From NCBI GenBank assembly GCA_018066005.1, contig JAGHSG010000080.1:1-38094 (forward strand): a stretch of 38,094 nucleotides of DNA, written 5' to 3'. Position 1 is the first letter of the stretch. The number at the start of each line of letters is the position of its first letter. This DNA is from Bacteroidales bacterium. GTDB taxonomy: Bacteria > Bacteroidota > Bacteroidia > Bacteroidales > Paludibacteraceae. Below, piece by piece: positions 25,614-33,472 of the stretch. Position numbers and translations under genes: made by a program. The notes beneath the pieces are model-generated. The model was not told the DNA's origin and did not search any database. It was given only the letters and a program-made list of their open reading frames with translations.

Positions 25614-28600
25614 TTAGAAGACTAAATTAACACCAAAGGTGAATACGCGCGGTGAAGGATAACGTCCCATATCGATGTTAGTCATACCGGCTTGCTGGTT
25701 GTAGGCACCAATCTCCGGGTCAAAGCCTGAATACTTGGTGAACGTCCACACGTTTTGTGCATTGAAATACAAGCGCAAGCTGGTCATGTGTGCTTTTTTC
25801 ATCAAAGCAGACGGGAAATTATACGCCAAACTCAAATTGGAAATTCGCAAGTACGAGCCGTCTTCAATCCAGCGGTCGGACATACGATTGTTTCGGTTGA
25901 CATCGGTTGTGGACCAACGTGGCATAGAAGGATTATTGCTTACGTACATATTGGATGCAGTTTTGTTGGTGGGATCTCCATCTACGTAACCATACTGTAC
26001 GCGGCCGGAGATAGAAGTGGCCTGGTTATCCCATAATGAGTTCATACCTTCGGTTTTGACGCGTGTGTAGTTCAAAATTTTACCGCCTACAGATCCGGTG
26101 AAATTGATTCCCAAATCAAAGTCCCAGATACGGAAGGTGTTGCTCCAACCTAATGTAAATAGAGGCGTCGGGTCACCAATGATTTTTTGGTCTGCATCGG
26201 TAATCTTACCATCCCCGTTCAAATCTTTGTATCGTATGTCTCCGATCCATACACCGGATGAGCGATCGATACGGTTTTCGCCTTTTCCATTATCCACTTG
26301 GACAGGGCCTTTTTTGATTTCCTCTTCGTTCATAAAATATCCGTCGGTTTCAAAACCATAGAAACACCCCATCGGGTTACCTTCTGTGATAATGGTAGCA
26401 GTTTGGAACTCGGAATACCAATCCAGTTTGCCGTAGATAGGTGTGTTTTGCTTATCCAGTGCCATGACTTTGTTGCGGTTGACGGAAATGACGATATTAC
26501 TGGTCCAAGAGAAGAGTTTAATATCCACCGGTACGACATTCAACGAGATGTCTATACCGCGGTTACGCACCTTACCGATGTTCTGCATCGGAGTGGCGAT
26601 ACCATCCCACGATGCTTCGCCACCCAAGATGGCAGGAACGGAAGGTGTAAGAAGTAAGTCTTTTGTATTTTTCTCATAGAGATCAATGCTCAAATCAATG
26701 CGATTCTTGATGAGTGCAATATCTACGCCGACATTCCACTGTTCACTGGCTTCCCATTTCAAATCGGGATTAGCAAAGTTGGACATACGATAGGCGGTAC
26801 CCATGGGGGTGATAAGAGCCATCATCTTGGAGCTGAATAAGTAGTTGTCAATATTGGAATTACCTACCTGACCGTAACCTACACGTATTTTCAAGTTGGT
26901 TATTTCCTCTATGTCTTTCAACCAAGGTTCTTCCGACATACGCCAAGCCAAAGCTACAGACGGGAAGCAACCCCAGCGGTTGTTAGGACCGAACTTGGAA
27001 CTGGCATCGCCACGGATGGTAAATGTGGCTAAGTAACGGTTGTCGTAGTTGTAATTGAAACGACCAAAAACAGACATCGTGGTGGCAAAGTCTTTCCAAC
27101 CATTGTTGGTGACGTAGTCACCGTCGGTTGTCATAACCTGTATGTCATTGCTGCTTAGATTCTTTTTCTGCAAGGATGATCCTTCCCATGCTGATTTAGA
27201 CATTTCAAAACCAACCATGGCACCAACGGTATGTTTGCCTTTGAAGGTTTGGTCGTAGGTGGCATACGTTTTCCACAACCAATAGGTGGAGCGGTCGTTT
27301 TGTTCAAAAATCTTGTTAATATTATTCTCTATACTACCAAATTTATACGTAGGAACAAAGCCTGTGTTTTTGGCTAAGTTGATGTCAAAACTGAACTCGG
27401 TACGTACGTTTAATACGGGTAGAATATTGCCTTGTGCATAGATGCCACCCATGATACGGTCGCGTACAAGGGTGTTGTTTTTCATTTGCGCCATAGCAAC
27501 AGGGTTATAGGCTGTAGAGGAGTTGACGGTGCTTGGGCCGGCATAGTTACCATCAAAGTTCTTTACCGGCACATCCGGTTGCATTGTTAATGCTTGCATC
27601 AGAATACCATCGACACCATCGTTTTGGATGATTTTCTCTTTGGTACGTGCATAGGATACAGAGCCTCCCACTTTGACGTATTTGCCAAATTCGTGGTCTA
27701 TGTTGGTACGCAATGAGTAACGCTCAAAGTCAGAACCTTTGATTGTACCGTCTTGATTGGCGTAGTTACCGGAAACGGCAAATTGTGTGGACTTGACACC
27801 ACCGGTCAATGACAATGTATGACTGTGCATCAATGCGTTGTGGATGATGGCATCTTGCCAATCTGTTCCTTTACCTAATATGCTTATGTCGCGGTAGGCA
27901 TCATTCAGCGAAGCGGCATATCCCTCGTTGTATAAATCTTGCTGATAGGCGGCATATTCCTGCAGATTCATCATGTTCAGTTTCTTGGCAAAGGTTTGTA
28001 TGCCTATATAGCCATCGTAGGATATATTGACTTTGCCCTCTTTACCATGCTTGGTTGTGATAATGACCACACCATTAGCACCTGCAGCACCGTAGATGGC
28101 GCACGCCGAAGCGTCTTTTAATACGTCCATTGAGACAATATCGCCCGGCGCGATAGCTGCCAACGGACTGACACGGTTCTGACCATTAGAGCCGCCTGCC
28201 CAATCAAAACCGGCAATGGATGTTCCCGAGCCGTTCATGGGAATACCGTCAATGATGTACAGCGGCTCATTGTCTCCATTGATAGATGAAGCACCACGTA
28301 CACGAATACTGGCAGCAGCGCCCGGAGCACCGGAGTTGGCAGATACTTGCACACCGGCTACGCGTCCCTGCAACATCTGATCGGCATTAACAATGACTGA
28401 TTCGCGCAGTTTGTCTCCAGACACAGAGCCCACCGAACCGGTCAAATCCACTTTACGCATGGTACCATAACCGACCACGACTATGTCTTCCAACACTTCT
28501 GTGTCTTCTAACATACTGATTTTTAGAGAGGTTTGATTGGTGATTTTAATCTCTTGGTTTTTGTAACCAATGGATGAAATGACCAATACAGCCCCTTTGG

Positions 28601-28790
28601 GCACATTTAATTCAAAAGCACCATCCAAATCGGTAATTGTACCATTTGTAGTGCCTTTAACCAACACATTGGCACCAATCATCGGTTCATCACCGTTTGT
28701 GCCATCCAATATCACACCCTTTATATTTATTTGCGCGCTTACGCATGTGTACGCGAGTGTGAGAAAAAAGATAGAAAGTAGTTTTCTCAT
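25614..28790 (-). CDS. SusC/RagA-family TonB-dependent transporter
   Basis: Outer-membrane beta-barrel that imports glycan oligosaccharides with SusD, driven by TonB. The start at 28790 gives a clear signal peptide (RKLLSIFFLTLAYTCVSAQ); an upstream ATG at 28844 lies inside a hairpin and is rejected. A carboxypeptidase-regulatory-like domain (about 22-100, DGTNGDEPMIGANVLVKGT) is followed by the TonB box/plug (DIVVVGYG, VIVNADQMLQGRVAGVQV, IRVRGASSINGDNEPLYIIDG) and the barrel, ending in the aromatic terminus FTFGVNLVF. About 1,058 aa, intact. It is second in the operon, after the 322-aa secreted protein and a stable hairpin. Confidence 0.97.
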   Translation of the reverse strand: MRKLLSIFFLTLAYTCVSAQINIKGVILDGTNGDEPMIGANVLVKGTTNGTITDLDGAFELNVPKGAVLVISSIGYKNQEIKITNQTSLKISMLEDTEVLEDIVVVGYGTMRKVDLTGSVGSVSGDKLRESVIVNADQMLQGRVAGVQVSANSGAPGAAASIRVRGASSINGDNEPLYIIDGIPMNGSGTSIAGFDWAGGSNGQNRVSPLAAIAPGDIVSMDVLKDASACAIYGAAGANGVVIITTKHGKEGKVNISYDGYIGIQTFAKKLNMMNLQEYAAYQQDLYNEGYAASLNDAYRDISILGKGTDWQDAIIHNALMHSHTLSLTGGVKSTQFAVSGNYANQDGTIKGSDFERYSLRTNIDHEFGKYVKVGGSVSYARTKEKIIQNDGVDGILMQALTMQPDVPVKNFDGNYAGPSTVNSSTAYNPVAMAQMKNNTLVRDRIMGGIYAQGNILPVLNVRTEFSFDINLAKNTGFVPTYKFGSIENNINKIFEQNDRSTYWLWKTYATYDQTFKGKHTVGAMVGFEMSKSAWEGSSLQKKNLSSNDIQVMTTDGDYVTNNGWKDFATTMSVFGRFNYNYDNRYLATFTIRGDASSKFGPNNRWGCFPSVALAWRMSEEPWLKDIEEITNLKIRVGYGQVGNSNIDNYLFSSKMMALITPMGTAYRMSNFANPDLKWEASEQWNVGVDIALIKNRIDLSIDLYEKNTKDLLLTPSVPAILGGEASWDGIATPMQNIGKVRNRGIDISLNVVPVDIKLFSWTSNIVISVNRNKVMALDKQNTPIYGKLDWYSEFQTATIITEGNPMGCFYGFETDGYFMNEEEIKKGPVQVDNGKGENRIDRSSGVWIGDIRYKDLNGDGKITDADQKIIGDPTPLFTLGWSNTFRIWDFDLGINFTGSVGGKILNYTRVKTEGMNSLWDNQATSISGRVQYGYVDGDPTNKTASNMYVSNNPSMPRWSTTDVNRNNRMSDRWIEDGSYLRISNLSLAYNFPSALMKKAHMTSLRLYFNAQNVWTFTKYSGFDPEIGAYNQQAGMTNIDMGRYPSPRVFTFGVNLVF

Positions 28791-28818
28791 GATTGAACGA
28801 TTAAAGAAAAAATAGAAA

Positions 28819-28844
28819 TTGCAGGTCAAACCAATGACCTGCAA
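28819..28844 (-). promoter_or_regulatory. Intergenic hairpin before susC
   Basis: TTGCAGGTCA (28819-28828) pairs perfectly with TGACCTGCAA (28835-28844) around a 6-nt loop. On the minus strand it is followed by AATTTCTATTTTTTC, so it looks like a partial intrinsic terminator or a 3'-protecting hairpin between the 322-aa gene and susC. It could make the first gene more abundant than the transporter genes. Confidence 0.6.
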
Positions 28845-28860
28845 CTAAAAATAATCCTGC

Positions 28861-29829
28861 TTATTTCATCATAGTACCCAGAACGGAGTATTTAACGCCA
28901 CTCTTCATGATATACATAGCACCCTTGTCCATAACCTTGATTGCTTTAGCTTTGGCAGCCACTACATCATTCAGACCGGTAGCACTCTTGGTGTAGAACT
29001 TCGTGCTAATCAACTCAGATTCGCCATCGTAGGTATTCAAGATTACACCGGCAGCTTGGCTGTCTTCGCCAATTACCCATGTGTTACCGCCTTTCTTGGC
29101 GTAGTTGATAAGTTCTTTAACAAGGTATTTGTAATCGGAAGCACCGGTACCGTCTAACAAGTTACCAATTTCCTCTTGCGGATTGTACCAATCGTCCATG
29201 GCAACCAATTTAGCGATACCATAACCTAATTTCTTTTCAGCGCTTAAAACATTGATGCGGAATACGACAACGTCATTCTCGTTCAGAGCTTCGAGTTGGC
29301 TTTGGAAAATCTTAATTCCGTAGTCACCATTCTCAACACCGCCAACAATGGGTTGTACCTCAGTAGCGCCCGTGATATCATACGGATCAGCACCGCCTTC
29401 TACATAGCATTTTTTAACAGTGACGGTTCCCATCATTTCGGATTGGATGTACACTTTTTGAACGGCACTCTTCTTCTCCTTGTTCAGTTCAATACGGATT
29501 GTTCCGTTACCGGGTGTACCGATTTTTTGCTCATAGCCGGCACTTTGATCAGCAGTACCATACTCTACACTTACGGCAACTTTCCAATCAACGGGCTCAA
29601 TTTCAAGAACGACGGCATTGTAGTTGGTCCAAGGCTCTCCGCCAATCCACCAACCGGCGCCACCTTCCCACGCTGCGGGGAATGTAATGTTGTTACCACT
29701 GACTGTTACTCCTCCCCAATCGGTACCGCCGTTGGCTGAACCACATTTGCTCATGGGAAGATCCAAATTTTGAGCAAACATCATGGCACTCATCATAAGT
29801 GCGCAAACAAAAAAGAAACTTTTTTTCAT
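28861..29829 (-). CDS. Secreted module protein at the head of the mannan locus
   Basis: 322 aa, signal peptide MKKSFFFVCALMMSAMMFAQ. Residues about 30-145 form a module (WEGGAGWWIGGEPWTNYNAVVLEI) homologous to the N-terminal module of GH5 and the last module of the 566-aa protein. The rest (about 150-285) is not recognised. The C terminus (KAIKVMDKGAMYIMKSGVKYSVLG) matches the tail motif of GH5 and the giant protein. No catalytic signature is visible. As the promoter-proximal gene before susC it may be an abundant secreted mannan-binding protein; that role is inference. Confidence 0.87.
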   Translation of the reverse strand: MKKSFFFVCALMMSAMMFAQNLDLPMSKCGSANGGTDWGGVTVSGNNITFPAAWEGGAGWWIGGEPWTNYNAVVLEIEPVDWKVAVSVEYGTADQSAGYEQKIGTPGNGTIRIELNKEKKSAVQKVYIQSEMMGTVTVKKCYVEGGADPYDITGATEVQPIVGGVENGDYGIKIFQSQLEALNENDVVVFRINVLSAEKKLGYGIAKLVAMDDWYNPQEEIGNLLDGTGASDYKYLVKELINYAKKGGNTWVIGEDSQAAGVILNTYDGESELISTKFYTKSATGLNDVVAAKAKAIKVMDKGAMYIMKSGVKYSVLGTMMK

Positions 29830-29902
29830 TGTTTTAGTTGTTTAAATTGTTAATAATAGGGTTAATTATTATGGTTTTGAAACCTACTAATAGAAAACCA
29901 CT

Positions 29903-29920
29903 GCAAAGTTACTGCTTTGC
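29903..29920 (-). promoter_or_regulatory. Promoter and dyad of the mannan operon
   Basis: On the minus strand TAACTTTG (29904-29911) matches the Bacteroidota -7 consensus TAnnTTTG; no good -33 TTTG lies at the usual distance, which suits an activator-dependent promoter. The box is inside an inverted repeat GCAAAG-TTACTG-CTTTGC. Transcription would start about 65-70 nt before the 322-aa gene. The adjacent AraC protein is the obvious candidate regulator. Confidence 0.5.
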
Positions 29921-29990
29921 AATGATTTATTCATGCACAAAAAAATCCAATGCTGATACTTTTTTGTCAAAAGTCGTTTTTTGTGATTTT

Positions 29991-30869
29991 TTAGAGGATG
30001 ATTTTGTTCTTTTGATAGGTGTTTTTGAAGGCAGTCGGTGTGATTTGCTTATATTTGAGGAATAAGCGATTGAAGTTGCTCAGGTTGTTAAATCCACATT
30101 GATAGGCGATCTCGGCAATGCTATGGGTTGTGTCTACTAACATGCGTGACGCATGGCCCAAACGAATGTTGGTTAAGTAATCACTGAGGGTTTTGCCGGT
30201 GCGTAATTTGAAGAACCTGGAAAAGCCAACAGGGGACATGCCTACCATATCCGCAATTTCTGCCAAACGGATTTCTTCGAAATAGTGCTGCTCAATATAT
30301 TCTTTTACTTTGCGCACTCTCCGCGAATCCGATATGGGTGTCTTTTGGGCAAAAGCTCCACTGGACAATACACGGGCATGAGTGTCTGAAGACAGTAGAT
30401 GAAGTAAGGAGATAAACTGCAGAAACTTCTCAAAGTGGTCTTCGTTGTTAGAAATATTGACCAGTAATCCGTATACGCGCAGAATTGTCTCTTCGGAAAA
30501 GGACAGGCCATTTTCTGCGCGTTGGAGCATGGTTGCGATGGAGGAAAATTGATTGCGCTCAAGCAGCCGTTTGGGCAAAATGTCAGATGAGAACTGAATG
30601 GTAATTTCGCGCACGTCTTTATTGGTGCATGTGCCTTGTTCCCATGCGTGTTCAAGCGGACTTGTAAGAAGTACTAATTCAAGATTGCCGATGTACTCAA
30701 TACTATCGCCGACAATGCGCCTGACACCCTGCCCATTGTGGATGAAGTTCAGTTCACAAACCTCATGTGTGTGAATGGGATAGGTGAATTCTTGTTTATG
30801 ACGATCTGCAATATATAAACAATCTTTTTCCGATAATGGACTAATCTCAGCAATTACATTTTGGGCCAT
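29991..30869 (-). CDS. AraC-family transcriptional regulator
   Basis: 292 aa. The N-terminal half has a cupin-like sensing domain (YPIHTHEVCELNFIHNGQGVRRIVGD); the C-terminal hundred residues hold the double helix-turn-helix of the AraC/XylS family (LAEIADMVGMSPVGFSRFFKLRTGKTLSDYL, split by recognition helix; IAEIAYQCGFNNLSNFNRLFLKY). No membrane or signal segment, so it is a cytoplasmic one-component sensor rather than a hybrid two-component system. Encoded just upstream of the mannan operon on the same strand, it is the likely activator of that operon. The ligand cannot be told. Confidence 0.93.
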   Translation of the reverse strand: MAQNVIAEISPLSEKDCLYIADRHKQEFTYPIHTHEVCELNFIHNGQGVRRIVGDSIEYIGNLELVLLTSPLEHAWEQGTCTNKDVREITIQFSSDILPKRLLERNQFSSIATMLQRAENGLSFSEETILRVYGLLVNISNNEDHFEKFLQFISLLHLLSSDTHARVLSSGAFAQKTPISDSRRVRKVKEYIEQHYFEEIRLAEIADMVGMSPVGFSRFFKLRTGKTLSDYLTNIRLGHASRMLVDTTHSIAEIAYQCGFNNLSNFNRLFLKYKQITPTAFKNTYQKNKIIL

Positions 30870-30907
30870 AGTGAATGTTAAAATAATACTACAAAATAAA
30901 AATGTGT

Positions 30908-30960
30908 TGCAAAATTACATCTAAATTTTGAAATATGCAAATTTTTTTTGTAATTTTGCA
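30908..30960. promoter_or_regulatory. Overlapping divergent promoters within a 12-bp inverted repeat
   Basis: Leftward (toward AraC): TTTG at 30938-30941 (read on the minus strand), 20 nt, then TAATTTTG at 30910-30917. Rightward: TTTG at 30927-30930, 20 nt, then TAATTTTG at 30951-30958. Both match TTTG-N20-TAnnTTTG. The two -7 boxes are the arms of a perfect inverted repeat TGCAAAATTACA / TGTAATTTTGCA, and each -33 lies between them, so the two promoters cannot both be occupied. Confidence 0.7.
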
Positions 30961-31063
30961 TAAAAATTAGACGTTTTTTGCTCAAAAAGCCTTCGTATAT
31001 CCTCTATGGGATATGTCGTCGGCCACAATAATGGGTGATGAACGAATGATTTTTGCAGAAAAA

Positions 31064-31095
31064 TTTGCATGTATGCAAAAAAAAGTGTACCTTTG
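31064..31095 (+). promoter_or_regulatory. Promoter of the lipid kinase operon with palindromic -33
   Basis: TTTG (31064-31067), 20-nt spacer, TACCTTTG (31088-31095), a full match to the Bacteroidota promoter. The -33 box is the left end of the perfect palindrome TTTGCAT-GT-ATGCAAA (31064-31079), which may be a repressor site. The start codon follows 20 nt after the -7 box. Confidence 0.7.
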
Positions 31096-31115
31096 CACGC
31101 TAAAACGTATGCACA

Positions 31116-31997
31116 ATGAAGAATATAGCATTTATCATCAATCCAATTTCCGGGGCAATCAATAAACGTAAGTTGCCCAAACAGATCGAAAAAGAGTTAG
31201 ATCATACCCATTGGCTGGAGAATATCGTTTTTACGGAATATGCCGGCCATGCTACCGAGTTGGCTCGTCAATATGCCAAAATGGGCTTTGATGCTGTGGT
31301 TGCTGTGGGCGGTGACGGTACGGTTAACGAAGTCGCACGCGGGTTACGCGACACGCAGACGGCATTGGGTATCATACCCACCGGCTCGGGCAATGGTTTC
31401 GCCCGTCATATAGGTATGTCCATGCGCGTGAACAAAGCCATAGAACAGATTAACCATAGCGAAGCGATTTATGTGGATTACGGAATGGTGAATGACTATC
31501 CTTTCTTCTGTACTTGCGGAATAGGCTTTGATGCACTCATTGCCGACCAGTTCGCCAATGCGGGGACTCGTGGTATGAAAACGTATTTGCAGAAAATACT
31601 CAAAGACCTGTTCTCCTATCAGCCGGAACATTATACCATTCACGGTGATGGAATAGACCTTACTCCGCAGGCCTTCCTGATAACGTTTGCTAACGCCAAT
31701 CAATGGGGGAATGACGCTTTTATCGCACCTAAAGCCAGTATTCAGGACGGCAGGATGGATATCGCCATTTTGAGCAAATTCCCGCTTATTGCCGCTCCTG
31801 CCATGGCATTCAATCTGTTTACCAAGAATATAGATAAAGATATGTTCATGCACACCATACAGGCAAGCGAAATAACGGTGGTGCGCGAGCAGGAAGGTCC
31901 TATGCATGTGGATGGCGAACCCCTCCAAATGCCCAAGGAACTGCATATACGCATCGTGGAAGACGGGCTGCGCGTATTGGCGGAAAAGCGGTTTTAA
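31116..31997 (+). CDS. Diacylglycerol kinase-family lipid kinase (YegS/BmrU type)
   Basis: 293 aa, cytoplasmic or membrane-peripheral. It shows the DAGK catalytic motifs: nucleotide site VVAVGGDGTVNEVARGL (about 65-81), PTGSGNGFARHIG (about 89-101), and the C-terminal substrate lobe ending DGRMDIAIL and MHVDGEPLQM. The family phosphorylates diacylglycerol or related lipids; the exact substrate cannot be assigned. It has its own promoter and begins the plus-strand housekeeping run. Confidence 0.92.
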   Translation: MKNIAFIINPISGAINKRKLPKQIEKELDHTHWLENIVFTEYAGHATELARQYAKMGFDAVVAVGGDGTVNEVARGLRDTQTALGIIPTGSGNGFARHIGMSMRVNKAIEQINHSEAIYVDYGMVNDYPFFCTCGIGFDALIADQFANAGTRGMKTYLQKILKDLFSYQPEHYTIHGDGIDLTPQAFLITFANANQWGNDAFIAPKASIQDGRMDIAILSKFPLIAAPAMAFNLFTKNIDKDMFMHTIQASEITVVREQEGPMHVDGEPLQMPKELHIRIVEDGLRVLAEKRF

Positions 31998-32005
31998 ATT
32001 GTAGG

Positions 32006-32047
32006 GTTCACCGATTCACCGATTCACCAGTTCACCGATTCACCAGT
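32006..32047 (+). repeat. Octamer array before dut
   Basis: TTCACCGA, TTCACCGA, TTCACCAG, TTCACCGA, TTCACCAG, period 8, ending 5 nt before the dut start codon. Here the ATTCACCG sense is on the plus strand, matching the direction of the dut gene. Confidence 0.75.
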
Positions 32048-32051
32048 AGAT

Positions 32052-32486
32052 ATGAAGATACAAATAATCAATAAGAGCAAGAACGCGTTACCCAAGTACG
32101 AGTCTGAACAGGCTGCCGGCATGGATATACGCTGCAATATAGATGCCCCCGTTACGTTGCAACCGTTGGAGCGTCATCTGTTCCCTACGGGGTTGTATAT
32201 GGAACTGCCGCAAGGTTACGAAGCACAGATACGTCCGCGTAGCGGCTTGGCTTTCAAACGCGGTTTGACCGTACTGAACAGCCCCGGTACTATTGATTCG
32301 GATTACAGGGGTGAGATAGGGGTGCTGCTTATTAACCTGAGTAATGAACCGCAGACCGTTGAACCGGGTGAACGCATCTGCCAGATGGTCATCGCGCGTC
32401 ATGAGCAGCCGGAGTTGGTACAGGTGGAAGAAATCAATGACACCGACCGCGGAGCAGGCGGGTTCGGACATAGCGGAACAAAGTAG
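32052..32486 (+). CDS. dut: dUTP diphosphatase
   Basis: 144-aa trimeric dUTPase that hydrolyses dUTP to dUMP and pyrophosphate. All five family motifs are visible: AGMDIRC, PRSGLA, GTIDSDYRGEIGV, RICQMVI and the C-terminal RGAGGFGHSG lid. Length is normal. Its ribosome-loading region contains an octamer array. Confidence 0.97.
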   Translation: MKIQIINKSKNALPKYESEQAAGMDIRCNIDAPVTLQPLERHLFPTGLYMELPQGYEAQIRPRSGLAFKRGLTVLNSPGTIDSDYRGEIGVLLINLSNEPQTVEPGERICQMVIARHEQPELVQVEEINDTDRGAGGFGHSGTK

Positions 32487-32488
32487 CG

Positions 32489-33472
32489 TTGAAAAGTAAG
32501 TTTTTAGTCATAGTGTTGGGCATGTGGGTATCGTGTAAGGCGATAGCCATGACGACCGTGGCACCGGATACGATGACGGTCGAGCAACAGCAGCAGTTCC
32601 TCTATTACTTTTACGAGGCGGAGCGGTTGTGGCAGAACGGACAGTATGCCGACGCTTTTGCTATGTTCGATTTCTGTCACGAACTCAATCCCGCAGACGC
32701 TATTACGAACCGCTATTTGGGACATGTGTATAACGGCTGTAACCTAACCAATCAGGCATTAACGTATTACCGTCATGCTTGGGAGCAGGACCCGCATGAG
32801 TGTTGGAACGAATACGCCGTCACGCTTTACAACACCGGCGAAACAGCCCATAGACAGGAAGCCATTCGGGTGATGGAGCAGACCGCGTTGACATTGCATC
32901 AGGATCCGGACTTATGGGACCGGTTGCGGGATGCTTATACGGGGGTTAAGGAATACAAGAAAGCCATCGCAGCGCAGGACTCGTTGGATAAAATAGAAGG
33001 GTATGGCCCGTATAGTGCCATCAACCGTTATCGTATCTATATGCTGATGCAGGCACCTAAAAAAGCCATCGCAGCGATTGAAGATTACCTGAAAGAAGCG
33101 CCGACGGACATCCAATTCCAGATGTATCGTATGCAGTTATACGAAGTAACCAATCAGCCTGTCAAGAAAAGGATAGCCGTCTATCAGGATATATTGGCAT
33201 TAGACCCGTACAATGCGTTGGCGCTGAATAATTACGCGTATATGTTGGCAACGCACAAAGGCGATTTGCACCTTGCGGAGCAGATGAGTACAAAAGCCAT
33301 TCGGGTGGAGAGTCAGAACCCGACCTATTTGGACACTTACGCGTGGATTATGCATCTTTCCGGACAGAACGAATTGGCTAAACTGTATATACGGCAAGCA
33401 ATCAACTTATTGGGAAATAACCCTATTCCTCAAGAAGTACAACAACACTATAACGCTATATTTGCTCAATGA
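32489..33472 (+). CDS. Tetratricopeptide-repeat protein
   Basis: 327 aa. The frame starts at a TTG 2 nt after the dut stop (codon for the first residue of KSKFLVIVLGMWVSCKAIA), which gives a signal peptide; an ATG 33 nt later would shorten it, so TTG is preferred. The rest is a string of TPR helices (for example AFAMFDFCHELNPADAITNR, YQDILALDPYNALALNNYAY). The location between dut and an EnvC-like gene is usual for Bacteroidales. TPR proteins here are probably periplasmic scaffolds; the partner is unknown. It overlaps the next gene by 4 nt (ATGA). Confidence 0.85.
   Translation: MKSKFLVIVLGMWVSCKAIAMTTVAPDTMTVEQQQQFLYYFYEAERLWQNGQYADAFAMFDFCHELNPADAITNRYLGHVYNGCNLTNQALTYYRHAWEQDPHECWNEYAVTLYNTGETAHRQEAIRVMEQTALTLHQDPDLWDRLRDAYTGVKEYKKAIAAQDSLDKIEGYGPYSAINRYRIYMLMQAPKKAIAAIEDYLKEAPTDIQFQMYRMQLYEVTNQPVKKRIAVYQDILALDPYNALALNNYAYMLATHKGDLHLAEQMSTKAIRVESQNPTYLDTYAWIMHLSGQNELAKLYIRQAINLLGNNPIPQEVQQHYNAIFAQ

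Noticed and set aside
28791..28844. Upstream start for SusC
   Set aside because: The added residues come from the intergenic hairpin, and the signal peptide begins cleanly at 28790.
31344..31946. Antisense 200-codon ORF in the lipid kinase gene
   Set aside because: Shadow of a well conserved gene; no homology pattern of its own.
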